Shown in pieces: positions 9,356-23,625 of a stretch of 64,000 nt of DNA (its first letter is position 1; each line of letters starts with the position of its first letter). Source of the DNA: Centropus unirufus. Taxonomy: Eukaryota > Chordata > Aves > Cuculiformes > Centropidae. The notes under the pieces were generated by a model that saw nothing but the letters and a program-made list of their open reading frames with translations, made no database searches and had not been told where the DNA came from. The position numbers and the translations under genes were made by a program. The DNA is taken from positions 759,354-823,353 of the forward strand of contig VYZI01000124.1 in assembly GCA_013397695.1 (NCBI GenBank). Reading direction: 5' to 3'.

Positions 9356-12300
9356 ATAACTAGGAAGAAGCTTTCAACATGGACTGCTGCTAAAAAGGAT
9401 TTAATTATTTCTTCAAGAAGTTAAAACTCAGGTTTAACTTTAAATATTGTCCAGCCTGTGGCCAGGTGGCTAAGCAAAGTAATACCTATTAAGGCTTGAG
9501 CTGACTATAAACCATATATTTAAAGTCAGTGAGAAGAAATCTAAGTGGAACTATCTCAAAGACATAAAAAAATGCTTGAGATTATTAGTAAGTTACCATT
9601 GGCTGAGAAGCAAGTAGAAACTAGATGCTTTATTATTTTTTTTTTGGCTGCTTCTGACATTCAGAAATAAAATATCTTCACTTCTCTCTGATTTACTTCT
9701 GGGTGGAAGGCCTATGCATTTCAATGCTTCCTGTTTCCTTAAAAACAAAGGCAGTATGTAAATTTTTGCAAGTTCTCATCACAAGAATGAAGTTTAACTT
9801 GGGCAAGTTATTTTACTTGTCAATGGATCTAGTAGGTATATCTGCAAGATCTCTGTGTGAGATCTCTGAACCTCCCATGGCACAGCTTTAGGCCATTCTC
9901 TCTTGAGACATGGCAGTAGGCACTACCCCCTCCCACCCCTTCACCCATGCCAGCCCAGAAAAATCATGGTCCTGAGCTCCTACTCATTCATACTCATAAT
10001 CAGTTTATATCCATTTCTTATACCAGCATTACTTTTCAGTTAGATGACTTTTTTTTTTCCTTCCTGACGCATAACCACTTGATGTGTTTCTAAAGTGCAA
10101 AAACTTTTTCCATATGATCTTCAATTTTCTCTCTTTCACATTTCATTAATGAGAGATTTTCTAACCTCTTTATTATCAATGTAGACCTGAGAAATGTGTC
10201 TATTAAAGGAAAGCAGTAGTTCAGTAGTTCCTCACTATAGCAAACTCATTATATGAGATTCTGTATGGTGTCTCATTGGCATACTGTGCCAGTGTCTCCT
10301 ACATTCTCTGGTGTAAGAGTCATGTGGAATTTTTCATGGCCAAAGAATTCTATTGTCTTATATCATGATTAACTAAATGTTTTTTCATCAAACATGATTT
10401 CCAGATGATGAATTGCTAGCAATAATAGAAAATATTTGAAACATGTCTTACAAATCTCTTTGTGGCAGGTAGCTTCTGGAAGAAAAATATTTCAAAAGTT
10501 TAATACTTTACAACATGATGTCTAGTGTTTCCTTTCAATTTTCTATTTTTTGGTGCTTATTTACTACAGGAAAAGGGATTATATGTGCAGGCAAAGCAGA
10601 AGAAACAAAATTGAGAGGGAAAAAAATGAGACAAAAACGATATTCCAATGTCCTGAAAAGTCAAATACTTTTTTAATAATTTATCCAATATCAAACAAAA
10701 TCAGTTCCAATAACAGTAAGTTTGAAAATATAGTTTCATATGTTTGAACAGATATTAAATTTCCATTAATACTCATACAGATATGTTCTCATTTGAATAT
10801 TGGACACAGCAACATTTTTTATTTTTTAAGATTTAAAATATTTTTGTGACTAAGTAGTTGCACCTTCAAAATAAAATGAAGTCATCCAATATCAGACAAA
10901 AAGAACCCTAAAGTATCTTAGTTAAATAATCAGATCTTTCAGATAATTTATTGTAGGTAGATAGAAGGGTAGAAACAAGAAGTATCAACTCTAAAATTTA
11001 AAAACACTATTTGGGAAAAAAAAGTATTTTGAAGAGATCTTTTAAAATTTATGTCCTCTTTCTTGAATATGTAAGATGGCCTGATTTCAGTCAAGTGATT
11101 GTTCTCTTCCATTTTGAGGAATGTGTCTACTGGCAGATGAAGAATGAGAAACTCGGTTTCTCTATCTGGACTAGAAAGATGTTTAGACATAGATCTATTG
11201 TAGATCTTCAAGAGTCTAACTTGTAGTGTAAGAATCATAAATCACTCAGCATGGAAAGGAAACTATTCTATCAGCTGAAGCAGGAAGCTAGGGTTTCTAA
11301 ATAAAATCAAGGATTTTATCTCAGCAGCAACACTAAGGATTCATAATGTTTGTTTTGGTCCTCATTCTGTTAGCGTATAATTCTGATAGATCTTATAATT
11401 TTTAATTAATATACTTGAGCTCTATATCACTGGCTCTCCATTAAACATGAGCAGTTTCTATCCATCCATCTCACTGCCTTGTTGGTGTTTTCATAAAAGC
11501 ACTACTCATATCCTTTGTAAGAGTATTTTTGTCAAATGGGTCATGCTGGAGAAAATTACATTTTTCCTAGTTGGACAGGGAAGTAATCAGAAGAATCAAA
11601 GCAAAGTTTATTTTAAAATTTCCTCTTCTTTGTGTTTTTTGTTTATTTTTTGTCAGTCAAAAAGTTTAAGAGTGGATATATCTATAACCTCACTACTCTA
11701 TGATTCCTACACTAAGTCCCAAGAAAGCAAAGTTGATGACAGCATAGGAAGGTTTACGGGATGTTCTTTTAGAAACACAGAGGAATTTAGCAATCACTTC
11801 TGACAGAAAGCTTCTTTCATCATCATGCTTGTCATTCCGTAGCACAAAAATACACAAATAAACCAATAAAACTCTCATATTTCATGTAATTGTTTTATGT
11901 TGGCTAGTAATACTCAGTAAAGATGTTTGTCATTACTGTTTTATATTGCACAGTTAAGACTCAAAGTCTATTTTTTCTGCTGGGTTACTCTGTCTGATCC
12001 TGCTGCCTCACATTTAATGTTCGCATATGCTAAAGAATATGATGCATTCCATTATAATTGATCTGAATTTTGGCTAACAAGTTTAGATGCAAATGAAAAA
12101 AGTCATAGTAAGTAAAATGAGACAGGTGACAAACACAAGAAATGAAAAATAGCAAAATATTCTCACTGTAATAAAACTCTGTTCAGCTCCATAATTAAAT
12201 AGTATACGCTGTAGCTGAAACAGACAAGATGAAGTACCTGAATTATTCCAGAAGGTACTCTGCACTTGATTTGACTTAGCGATATTTAAGGAAATAAAAA

Positions 12301-14850
12301 CTTTACCATTAAGCTGCCTCATCATTTGACTTAAAATTTATATGCATAATTTAACTTGAGATAAAAGATATATAGCAAAACATAGTATCTAAAATAACAA
12401 TGTTTACAGTCTCTAACTTCATTATAACTTAAAGATACTAACTGAAAATCACAATAAAGTAGGTAAATTTAATTTGTTTTTTCCCCTCTGACTTTTAGAT
12501 AAAGTGACCTGTATACATATACAGGCTGTTTGGGGAGGTTTATCATTTTTTATTTCAAAATTTACTGGCCTGGCAAGTAACCTGTTAAATCAAGAAAAGA
12601 TTAAAAGTTACTTTCACTATTTTGACAGTTTCATCCTGATTGACATGAAGATATGTATGTAGGTACTTAAAAATAAGTTCCCAGTTTTACCACAGTAGCA
12701 GAGAGGAGCCTCCATAGTAGACACTTGCAGATGCTAGACAGTATATATTTTTTCTTTCTTCAGCAGGTGATAACCGAAATAAAAAAGACAAGTTAATCTG
12801 ATTGGAAATTCCATTTTCAATTAGAAAAAAGTGGGAGTTTTTAGATTTATTTTTGTACTGATGAATGTATTTCTCCCTGTTTTTACAATGCTTCAGTAAG
12901 TGAAATCCAAAACTGATGAAGTGCTTTAGTTATTTATCCTCAGGCAAAAAAGAATGAATTCCAGTCCTCCGGTGTTTTAAAGATTATTTTTCAGAGGAGC
13001 AGTAGAATTACTGCAGACCTTTCTCTTATAGTAGCAGTCACATTAAGAGTGCCCCTGTGTTTTCCTGTAATTATATACAGAAACTGTACTTAATATAAAC
13101 AACTGAAACTACTTGACAAAGAAACACTGAGGAAAAATGTTAAGTAAAAGACTGATATCTTAATTGCCTATTAAATATTAAGCTTCCTCAGTTTGAGTTA
13201 TTCTGATGGTGTTTGGAATAAGCCAGGTCTAATTATGTTCCCTTTTCTTAACAACCATTTTATCCTGACAGCACTTATATGCTTCAAGGGGAACAGAAGG
13301 ACAAATGTTTTCACTTATTCATACAACCTGATGGAACATTCCATGTCTCACACCATATTTCATAGTATTTGTTAAGCAAAGGGAAGATAAAACCTTGAAA
13401 TATGCTTTTCATATCTTTATCAGTCAACTTTTCCACAAACTTGCGGTTTTGCAGATTAAAATGCAAGTACATCTGCACACCAAATGGAACAGCTGTGATC
13501 AAATGAAGATGTTTAAGATCTGTGTAAATATATACATATTTATATATCCATATATATGATTGCAGTACATCAAGACTTTGTTATACCGACTGTAGGGTTC
13601 TTGATATGATCATGTTTTATGGAAGATACTACATTCTTCTGAAATATATAGATATAGTACTCCATATATACAGGATTTATACTCATAAATGCACTCATCG
13701 CATACTTTATTATTTAGCAGGAGGTTAGAACAATGATCTACACTACCAATAGTATATAGGTGAATCAATGAACTAGTGTAATGCCAGTGCAAAATGGTGA
13801 AGACATAAATTCTATTCATAATGCTTCAGAAACTGCTTTATTTTATTTCATTTCCAGTATTTCTGTCCATGGCAATTCTATATTATTGCTCCAATATTTC
13901 AGTATGGATAACAATCCTACTGTCCCCTGCTATGTTTGCTAAAGTAAAAGATCATGGGATCGTTTCAGCAACATTCCGTGGGAAAGAGTGGATTAAGAGG
14001 TCCTTGTTCTGCAGCAGTTATCATTAGACACTTTTTAAATCCTTATCTTAGAAAGGAATACAGACAGACTGTGAGGAAATTTTTTTTATAAAGGTTTGGA
14101 GAAAGCAAAAGTGGGATACATAGCTATCAAAAGATAATCTTGACCAAGTTACATAGATAATGTACTTTCATAGTTTGTGAAGAAAAAAATGCTCCTAATC
14201 AGGATGCTTTTATTAAGGATAATGAATACTCTTTCATGGAAAGTACTATGGCAAATTCTGTACGGGTTTAAGATCAAGATCATATGATAGTTTATGTTCC
14301 CTGACAATAGCAAAGCTAAATTTTTATATGACTTGAAGATCCCCATCTATAAAGAGAATTCCTTTGGATTTATCACTGGGAGACAATGAAAACAATGCTA
14401 TTTTCAAGATTTAAAAAAATCATAGTAGCTTATTTTAAGAATTTGAATAATTCTTTTCTTCTATAATGACCTGATTTATGATCAATGTTATAATGGTATA
14501 TCTACATAATTTTTTGCAAGCAGCAGTAAGATCACTTCATGTTTGATTGAAGCCAGATAGACACGAATAAGCACTAAGCAGGTGTCATGGTTGAATCAGT
14601 GCTAGAGCGTATAAAACTTTCTACCAGTGCCTGAAGACCAGAGTGAATACAAAAGAGAAATATTCTGTAGATGATGTTCATGCTGTACTGGTCAAGTAGG
14701 AAATCACTGTGGGAATGGAATAAGAAAAAGAATAAAAGTTAAGCAGAAATGATGACTAAAGCACAGTCTTTTTCAAACTGTGATTACTACCACATTGCTT
14801 TAGCAGTCAGAGTATTTAATAAGAAAAGCTGATTTCACACATTTCATTTT
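9356..14850. other. Non-coding stretch, no gene seen
   Basis: AT-rich sequence. Open frames of up to 118 codons (11447-11803, plus strand) have unbiased composition and no domain I recognise. The only structured item I picked out is the G-rich motif listed separately. AT-rich runs occur near 13525-13560. Confidence 0.6.
9926..9946 (-). other. Canonical G-quadruplex motif
   Basis: On the minus strand there are four G-runs of 3, 4, 3 and 5 separated by loops TGAA, T and A, which meets the usual G3+N1-7 pattern. Very short loops favour a stable parallel quadruplex. It is isolated in AT-rich DNA with no promoter evidence beside it. Confidence 0.75.
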
Positions 14851-15590
14851 CATAGAGTCAGTCTCATAGACATAGTTTGGGTGGAAAGAGACCCAAAGGT
14901 CATCTAGTCCAACCCCTCTGCAGTGAGCAGGGACATCTTCAACTAGATTGCTCAGAGCCCTGTCCAAGCTTACCTTGCATGTTTCCAGGGATTAGGCATG
15001 TACCCCCTCTCTGGGTCACCTCTTCCAGTGTTTAATCACTCTCATTGTAAAAAAATTCTTCCTTATATCTAGTCTAAATCTAGCCTCTTTTAATTTGAAA
15101 TCATTACACCTTGCCCTATCACAACAATTCCTGCTAAAAAAGTTTGTCCCTATCTTTCTTACAACTCCTTTATGTACTGAAACGCGTCAATCAGTTCTCT
15201 TATGAGTTATCTCTTCTGCAGGCTGAACAACTCAAATGTCAGCCCTTCCTCATAGAAGAGATGTTTCATCTCTCTGATCATTTTTATGCCCCTTCCGTAA
15301 CAACAGATCCCGGTCTTTCTTGTGCCGAGGGCTCCAGAGCTGTATGCAGTACTCCAGATGATGTCTCACCAGGGAGGAGAAGAGGGGCAGAATCATCTCC
15401 TTCTACCTGCCGTCCATGCTTCTTTTGATGTGGCCTGGGATATGGTTGGGTTTCTGGGCTGTGAGTGCATGTTGCTAGCTCGTGTTTAGCATTTCATCAC
15501 CAAGTACCCCTAAGTCCTTCTTGGCAAGGCTGCTCTCAGTCCCTCACAGGAGATCAAATTTCATTCCAGTATAGTCTCTAATACTGTCTT
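14851..15590 (-). mobile_element. CR1 LINE 3' part, antisense
   Basis: Read on the minus strand this is the 3' portion of a CR1 element: the C-terminal part of ORF2, the 3' untranslated region and the terminal octamer-like tail. The 3' end lies at 14851-14890, with CATAGAGTCAGTCTCATAGA followed by the GTTTGGGTGGAAAGAG and CCAACCCCTCTGCAGTGAGC blocks typical of antisense CR1. Further right, AGGCTGAACAACTC, GTACTCCAGATG, CTTCTTTTGATG and GTTTCTGGGCTGTGAGTGC are antisense ORF2 blocks in the expected order. Recognisable similarity ends near 15590, so the copy is 5' truncated as is usual for CR1. Its reading frame is broken many times. A 94-codon plus-strand frame at 15144-15428 is only its shadow. 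Confidence 0.9.
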
Positions 15591-18500
15591 TCGAAATGAG
15601 ATCACAATTAGAATCACCCTATATGAAGTCATACACCTTCAACACAGACAAATACAGGAGTTGTGGCATGTTGCAGGAAGCTTTGAGCTTTTTATAAGAC
15701 ATTTTTCTGCTCGTTCTCTTAATTTCTTATATTTTCCTTTCATCAGTTTTCTATTATTTCACATATAGACTAGAAGGAAATACTTATTCTATTGTAGTTA
15801 ATAGAGATTTTAACAGCATCTTGTAACGTTTGTTGTTTGTTATACAGTCAGTTGGCAAAGTAGAGGTACCAATGTTACAGCAATACTGGGCTTTAAATAA
15901 GTTTCCTCAAACTAAAATATTACTTGATCCTAATGGTAGGAAGAAGGAAGAACTTAAGCTAAAAATAATCATCTGCACTCACATAAGCTCTGTCATATTA
16001 GAGAAGAGTACTGAGCTGTTTTCATCTATCTGTTTTTAAACATCCAAACGATTTTGCTGTCGTATAAGAAAATCCTTCTATGCTTTTAGTCTGTTTATTC
16101 CAAACATTGTTCTTCCAATGTCAAGTGTAATCTCCAAATTGAAAAAGATGAAAACACATTTTGGATAAGCCAAGAAGTTATATCAAAATACTTGTCTGCA
16201 GTCGTGTTTTCCTGCATGTTTGTAAATATGCTATTAAACGATGTTGAGAAACATTCCAATAATCTGTTCCCATATTGTGTTAATATGCTACAGAGAATTG
16301 TTCTGCATCATCCGTGAAGTTTTCAGGTGGTATGCACAGATGTGAAGCTTAAGTAGAGTTTTATGTGAATCATTAGAAACAAAAAATGCCACTTTTCAAA
16401 ATGATAGATACAGGAAAGATAAAGTACAGCCATGTCAAACTGTTGTACGACTCTGGTAACAACTTTGCATAGACCCAACATTGGGTTTCAAAAGTTTTTA
16501 TTTTCTTAGAACAATTTTTTACCTATGTAAGAATGTCTGATAAGGTAGTAGTACTTAGCATGTCTGAATTTTATCATGGTTTTTTCCAGATGATGAATCA
16601 CTTGGAAACTCAATAAAATTACTACTATAAAAAGACCCCCAGATTTTGGCAAATGGGTTCCATCTTAATTTTCCAGTCTGCATACTTAGGCAGTCATGCT
16701 GATTCTCATTCCCCTTATTTAGTTGATCGCATCATACGGCAGTATAAAATTAATTTAAATGAACTTTGATGATATACAGGATACCAAAAAGGTGACGCAT
16801 ATGTTAATTCTAAAAGAGAAACACAGTTAAGAAATTCATTCATTTTTGGTTTTCAGAAGTTTAACATTTCATTTTATATTAATAAAGTATCTCCTTCCTA
16901 ATACAGATTTTCCATGAAAGAGTATAAATGCACAGAAATGCCCCAGAAAATCATTTGCACTTACTATGCAAAATTGAAGGCCATGAGTGAGTGACTTGTT
17001 TAATAAAAATGAAGATTCGTTCCAGCCTTTAAGTAGATGCACATGGTAGATAAATGCTTTTCTCTTTGGCCATTATCCAGACAATATTCAGGGTTGATAA
17101 AATACAGAGTAGATTTATTATTAGCTGCCAGTATAAAGTACCTAAAGACATTGGTGTGCTTGCAAGCATCTACCGCATTATTGCAAACACTTGAAGGGGC
17201 CCCAAGACCAAGTGAATCACTATGGTCCAAAGCATCTTTATTGCCACCATGGTCGTATTACTATCCCCTTGAATTCTCAGTGTATTTGATATTTGGGTTG
17301 CAACTACAAAATTTTTCTGAAGAATTTTATCCAGCATCACAGCTGGACTCCTTGAGTTTATATTTGCAATGAGCATATTATAGTTGGGCCTGGAAACATG
17401 AATACTACTGATTCCTTTATGAGAAATATCTTAATATCTGATTAGAGAGTCTGTCTCTGTCCTTTCTTCTCTGTAAAATGACACACTAATATAGCAAAGC
17501 AATATAAGGAATAGGTTATAAGGAGGGTTCCAGAGCTGGGATCCTGCATTTTGCCCCACAGTTCTGAGAATATGCATTCTACCATGATTAAGAATCTTGC
17601 TAATAATAGTAGACAATGTCAAAACTATGACCGAATAATTCAACATATAAATTAAAAAATGCAATTCTTTAAGATCTCTTTTTACAATGAAACATATAAG
17701 CACTTCAATGTGCTTCTAAATAGAAGTTTACAGGCTCAGGGACCAAACAGTCTGGCATGTTAAGACATAAGCACTGGAAGGATTTGGAAGGCCTGTTCCC
17801 CAAAAAGCTACTTATTCTCAGAATGATAGTCAGAGGTCAAAGAATAGCACCAGTGATTTCCCTAGAGCTAACTTAAATCATAGGGACAATCACCGTCCCC
17901 AGTGAAATCTATATATATGACTCTGTAGAAATACAGTGCAAAAAAAAAGAAGATATAAAAATAAAAGTTTTTTTGGAGGAAATAGTATTATTTTGCTTCA
18001 AAATTTGTGGCAGTAATTATTCAAAAGTTCAGTCTAAATTATCATAATGGTCCCCTTCTGACTTTAAAATAAATCCATCCAAAGGTGAGAAGGGACCTTC
18101 TTAATATATAAAAAATAATGTAAGTAGAAAAAGACATCAGAAATAAACCTTAGGTTGTGAAATTTCAATAACATAGTAGAACTCCATTCTAAGTATAAAA
18201 ACATTGAGAGATAACTCAATGAGTATATCTCACTTGTACTCAAGCCTTATCATTTGACCAATGTAATCTTTGTAATTGTCTTTTTCCTCTTCCTATTTTA
18301 TCTCTAATTTGTGCTAAGAACAGGTCTTTGCCATCTTTTCAAAACTCACAGTCATACCAAAACTCTTTCAGGAAAGGCAATATTCATGACCTATCTCTAC
18401 GACTCAATTTCAAGATTAAAGATTTTTAAATTACCTTTAGATAAACATGTCACTACAGATTCTGAGTTGGAGTAAGTCTGTATCACCTCATTAATTTAAA

Positions 18501-18708
18501 TGAAGCAATGTCTCTAAGTCTGCAAAGAATCTGGACTACGGATTTCTGTAAATTTGAATGATATTCATCCTTGAGTCCTTGAACTTTATCTCAGATTATT
18601 CATTGCATAAACTATACATAGTGTCTCTTAAAAAAAGGAATATTTTACTGAGGACTTACAGTGTATGATGACATATATTTAACAACATCTTATTTACAAT
18701 GATTGGTA
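15591..18708. other. Non-coding stretch, no gene seen
   Basis: AT-rich sequence. Overlapping open frames of 68-111 codons on both strands at 17000-17376 indicate a local shortage of stop codons, but none has a recognisable domain, a convincing splice context or similarity to a family I know. Confidence 0.6.
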
Positions 18709-18898
18709 NNNNNNNNNNNNNNNNNNNNNNNNNNNNNNNNNNNNNNNNNNNNNNNNNNNNNNNNNNNNNNNNNNNNNNNNNNNNNNNNNNNNNNNNNNNN
18801 NNNNNNNNNNNNNNNNNNNNNNNNNNNNNNNNNNNNNNNNNNNNNNNNNNNNNNNNNNNNNNNNNNNNNNNNNNNNNNNNNNNNNNNNNNNNNNNNNN
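18709..18898. other. Assembly gap (190 Ns)
   Basis: A run of 190 undetermined bases between GATTGGTA and CATCCTCCAA. Open frames drawn across it are artefacts. The flanks carry no repeat that explains the gap. Confidence 0.99.
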
Positions 18899-21800
18899 CA
18901 TCCTCCAACAACAAATCTCCACACTCCCAAATACTAAATGAATAAATTTAAAAGTTAAATAAAATAAATCTTGCTAATAAGTACAGGATTTTTTTCAGAA
19001 GATTTGGTTAGTGGTTTTGCGTAGGGCTGCTAATTAGATATGCAGAAATTTTATAAGATTTTTTTCAGGAGAAGTAATATTGGAAACAGTGGTGTTACAT
19101 ATTTTACAATCCAAGGTGCTAGTAGTCTGCTAGTAGTGAGTATGATTAGAAAAAGCCTAGGGCTATACTCCGCCCTTGATCTGCATGAAGAACCAGCACT
19201 CACATCAAGAGCATACATAAACCTCAGGCAGTTTATGGCCTGTAGTTAGGAATGACATGCTAAACTTTTCCTGAATGTAATGTCAAACACACTGCAGTAG
19301 TATTGATTAACCTAATTTTTCTGTGCTTTTCGTTCTCGCTGTGGTGATAAACTGCACTATTACAAGCTGACACAAAGCCTGAAACTGCATTTAGAGTAAT
19401 GAATGCCTTTTAACGACACAATAGGGGCGAACCAAATAAGTATTTAGTCTGAATTAGTAGTGAGTAAAGGAAATAGGCAGGTAATGTGTTTCACCTAAAC
19501 TGCTGCTCTTGTGTTGAGGATCCTTTTTGCCTTGTTTTACCAGTTCTTTTTTCCTTGCCTTTACTGAATAGGTATTCAAACAAAGCACCAAAACAGGTCA
19601 CAGGTTCAACAGTGGTTCACACAGTTTGGGGTCAAATACTAGATGGTGACTGCTATCAGCCACTGTCAAGAAATGTCCAACACAACAGCAAAACCAAAAA
19701 GGAACAAAAAAAATTGTTTTATTCTTAGTTATGAGGGCAAAATAATTCAGTTATACTGAGTTATGCAACAAGACCTTTTCTATGAGATCTCTAGTCTCAG
19801 GAGTTAGTCATATGAAACCCACCTTAAGCAACTGCTTAGTTTGCTTATGCTTTATTTCAGACCTCCCCAAGTATATTCCTTCAGCACAGCAGAAGAATGG
19901 ATATAACCATTAGTAGTCCCATGTTCCGAGTTGCAACAGTGGAATAAATCTGACTTATTAAAAAAAAAGGAAAGAATTGCTCCCATGAGGCTTATAATTA
20001 GAATCTGTCCATTGTTTTAATGGATTCCAAATAGAAACCTTCTGAATTATGCTGGCAATTAAAAATATGAGGTATAGTTTTGAATACTCATGTCACTGGG
20101 GGTTTGGTCAATTTCTTCAAAGAAGAGAGGAGATATTTAGAATTCAAAACCTTTTATAATGTTCATGTATATTAAGCTTAAATTGCATGTATTTACAAAA
20201 CTAAAAATAGTAAATGTAACATTTCCTCTTCTTAGTAATAGCCTTCATATTATAGCTTTAAATTATTATATTTTAATATTACTATCATTTATTCATTTGG
20301 ATGGAACTTCTTTTCCAGTGTAGTACTAAAGCGTCCTATTCAGTTAATAAATTAAAGGTATGAGTCATTAAGTATAATGTGCTACAGGCAGAGCAAAAGG
20401 AAGAACAAAAAATATACAAAGTAAGAGCAATAGCAGTAAATGAAGATGGGCAAATCAGTTTAGATAGGATAAAAAATGACAATTACTCTGAAAATGATAG
20501 TGAATGGGATCTCAATATTTTTGCATTTTAAAGATTTCTGTACTAACTTCATTCCTTTCAGCCATTGTTTTGAATTTTACCTATTACATTTATCCTGGCC
20601 AGGATCTGAAATTAAATGCTAAAAGACTGTGTTCCTATACAGGACTTTGAATGAAAAGATTGAAAATCACTTCACCAAGACAGCCACAGACATTATCCCT
20701 TCCTTACCAGTTTGGAAACAGAGACTTTTAGCTTTAAAAAAACATCTGTACTTCCTGTGGACTCCATCTGATCATTATTTGCTAAAGGGACATAAAGTCT
20801 ATATAAAGTTTTGTATTTTCTATTGCTTGTGGAAAGAACCTTTTACTAACTCTGAGGTTCACATATAACAGATAAGAAATACTATGGAACAAAACGTTGA
20901 AAAAGTACTTTCACGAAATCAGCTCACCAAATAAATTTCTCAAACCATTCTTATAATTTATTGTGAGTTCAGAGGTTCAGAAAGCAAACTAATTTTTTAG
21001 TTCTCTCTCAAATAAAATATTTTCAAGTGCTTCTTGAAGATGCATTGATGTCAGCTAATAATAGATAACCTTTCTGGTATACAATATTACTAGATGAAAG
21101 TAATTTTACATGCATGAGTTTATCTCATCAGGGATTTATGTGCATTGTTTCCTTGTACATATTTTCTGTCACAGCCTTAATCTTACCATAATTCCGTCTG
21201 GAGTAGACGAGGTTGTTCTTTTTAAGACATGAAATTACCAGTAACGAAGCTTCTTTTCATTTTTACAGTTCAAATTCAGAGTAAAGAGCATAAACAGTTT
21301 CACATAACTTACCAGATCATGTAAATTTCCTTACCACTTTTTGTAGCTTAGCCATATTCCTTTACTTTGAACTAAAATACAGCAGAGGAGCCAGACCATT
21401 TTGAAAATGTAAAAAAAATAGCAGATATACTCATGATTATGAAGAAGTGATCAGGCAAACTTTGTCACATAATGTCTTTACAATGGGAAATATTTCTACA
21501 CACAGTGCCTAAACAGAAATACTCTTCATTGATGAAAAGCTGAAGACCATGCACAGATCCCTTGCTGTAAATTACCAGTGTTCTTGCTGGTTTTGGCACA
21601 AATGTAGAGGATTTACCTGCTGATGTGGTCAAGGAAACTCTTAACTTCGGTGACACTCATAAAATTGTTTGATGAATGCAATGGGTTCCTTCTGCCTCAG
21701 AGCATTTTTTAAGATCATAAAGGCTGCAGTCAGAAACGTTGATTTAAACTCTTTCTGTTAGTGTTTTTGACTGTCTGCTGGTGTACAGCCACATTACCCT

Positions 21801-22454
21801 CAAAGTATTAAAGCAAGAGAAAAAAAATTCTCCTGATTTCACAGCTGTACTCTCAGTATTTGGTTTACCTGCATTTGGTTTTACTATTACTGGGAAAGAT
21901 TATTTATTTATTCACTCATTCATATTTCAGTTCATTTTAAGAGTATTATTTTAGGTGCTGTGTGCAGGATGGTGGTTCATTACTGATGGGCTTGAATTAC
22001 AATTAGATTTAAAAATAAATAAATATATAAAAATTCCATCTTGTCTGCTTCTCCCTAGCATCAAAAAAAAGAGGTTAAGTTTTCCTACAGTATTCTTTGC
22101 ATTGTTTCTCCTGTTCACTCCAAATCAGAACAAAGAAAGTTTCAGAACCTTCAGGAAAGGAGACCTTTGTGCATGGAAGAAGTAAGCTGTATTCTTGGAA
22201 AAAGTGAAAAACTCTGGATTTTTACCATTTCACAATTAATACTAAACTTAAGTGTTCCTGGTGCCCAAGCAAATACGACCTTTTCACAAGAACAGACAAT
22301 GATCTCAGATATACTTTTCTGTCTCTGATTTGAAACAACAATATCACACTTCTGCGCCATTTAAGAATAATGATGGGGTCATTAACCAGGTATTTACTCT
22401 ATTTCTCCTTTTACTCATCTGTGAAATCTTACCTTGAAATGGAATGAATTAGAA
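18899..22454. other. Non-coding stretch, no gene seen
   Basis: No gene or transposon recognised. The segment at about 19260-19440 has a more balanced composition than its flanks and contains CG dinucleotides, which are rare elsewhere here. It could be conserved regulatory DNA, but I cannot show this without an alignment. Confidence 0.55.
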
Positions 22455-22505
22455 TGTATTAGAGTGCTTTTAGATATGCAGATGACAAACATTTCTATAT
22501 CCATG
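22455..22505 (+). mobile_element. Possible LINE reverse-transcriptase YADD remnant
   Basis: The plus strand reads RYADDKHFYI at about 22473-22502. It resembles the catalytic core of LINE reverse transcriptases (YADD followed by T, a polar residue, an aliphatic residue and Y). Neither the upstream nor the downstream blocks of the enzyme are recognisable, so this may be a chance match of about ten codons. Confidence 0.25.
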
Positions 22506-23625
22506 AAAATGTTATTATATTCCCACTTAATTAGATAAAAAAAACGATAAGGCACTTTTGTCTACTGTCTACATATGCCTTCGTTTGTTTTAAAAATCAT
22601 TCTTTCATATAATCCACTGGGAATGATCGAAGGCATCAATGTGTGCGAAAAAGCTTTTTCAGTGTCTTTGGTCAAAAATTGAAAAGAAGCTTCAGAAGAC
22701 AGCATAGTATCTTGAGGCTCCATATTCTTCCAGCAGTCAAGTCTATTGTCACTTGAAAGCACCCTTTGAGCTGTGAGAAATGTAGGCATTTCTGTCCTTA
22801 CAAAAGTGATTTGTAAGGTTTGCATGCTTTCCTTATAAATATTTGGTTTCCATTGATTGTTGTCATGAAATATGCAAGGATTTAACAAAGAATTATTTGA
22901 CACTGAATTCAATTCCCTGTTTTCCTGAAAACTCCTTAGAATTTAGTTAATAATTTTATCTTTCTGTGGATTTGTTTTAAGTGGAAATAGTATAATCTAT
23001 GTCTGTCCAAGAACTGGAATAGGATACCTTATGCTCACTCTAAATAAAAGAATTGTCCTCAAGGAGATCTGCAGTTCAAAATGTTATTTCTAAAACTGTG
23101 CTGATTCAGGTAGAAAGTGGCATATGAAATCTGAACCTTTTCAGCTCTGCCCATCATTTAATGTATGAAATGAAATTCAGTCAGTGGGTGATGAAAAAGT
23201 ATTATAGGTATGGATAAAAGGTAAGCTATTCATCACCACTGGGCTTATTTGTATTGTTTAAATAGATTCCTGGGCATGCAGTGATGAGAAGATTCTTTGC
23301 AATAAAAACACTTCTGTAAATTGAAGTCTATGCATTCAAATTTCTAAAGCGTGATTGCACCTCAATTCAGCTGAGGTGGAGTTGTTAGTGGTTTTCTCTC
23401 AGCTTCCACCTTAATTGTACCGAAGGCCAGGAACATGCCACTAGCTGACATAGATAAAATGCACAGTAATAACATGATGAGCAACAGGCATGATATCCAA
23501 CATGCCAGTTCTGATTATATGTTAGTAGAAAATGTTTCAGTTTGTGTGGTGAGATATTGCAACAAGTTGACCACAGAGGCTGTGAATTCTCCACCCCTAG
23601 CAATACTCAGTACTAGAGAAGGTTC
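22506..23625. other. Non-coding stretch, no gene seen
   Basis: A 116-codon open frame on the minus strand (22562-22912) is the most protein-like chance frame nearby. It has no domain, signal peptide or repeat that I recognise, and I see no splice or promoter signals that would support an exon. Confidence 0.55.

Noticed and set aside
17000..17376. Overlapping open frames on both strands that might mark an exon.
   Set aside because: No strand is favoured, no domain is seen, and the frames end without splice-like boundaries.
18656..18945. Open frames spanning the run of Ns.
   Set aside because: They are open only because the undetermined bases contain no stop codons.
22562..22912. A 116-codon minus-strand frame that looks moderately protein-like.
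   Set aside because: No known motif, no signal or membrane segment and no flanking splice or poly-A evidence; chance frames of this size are expected in 64 kb.
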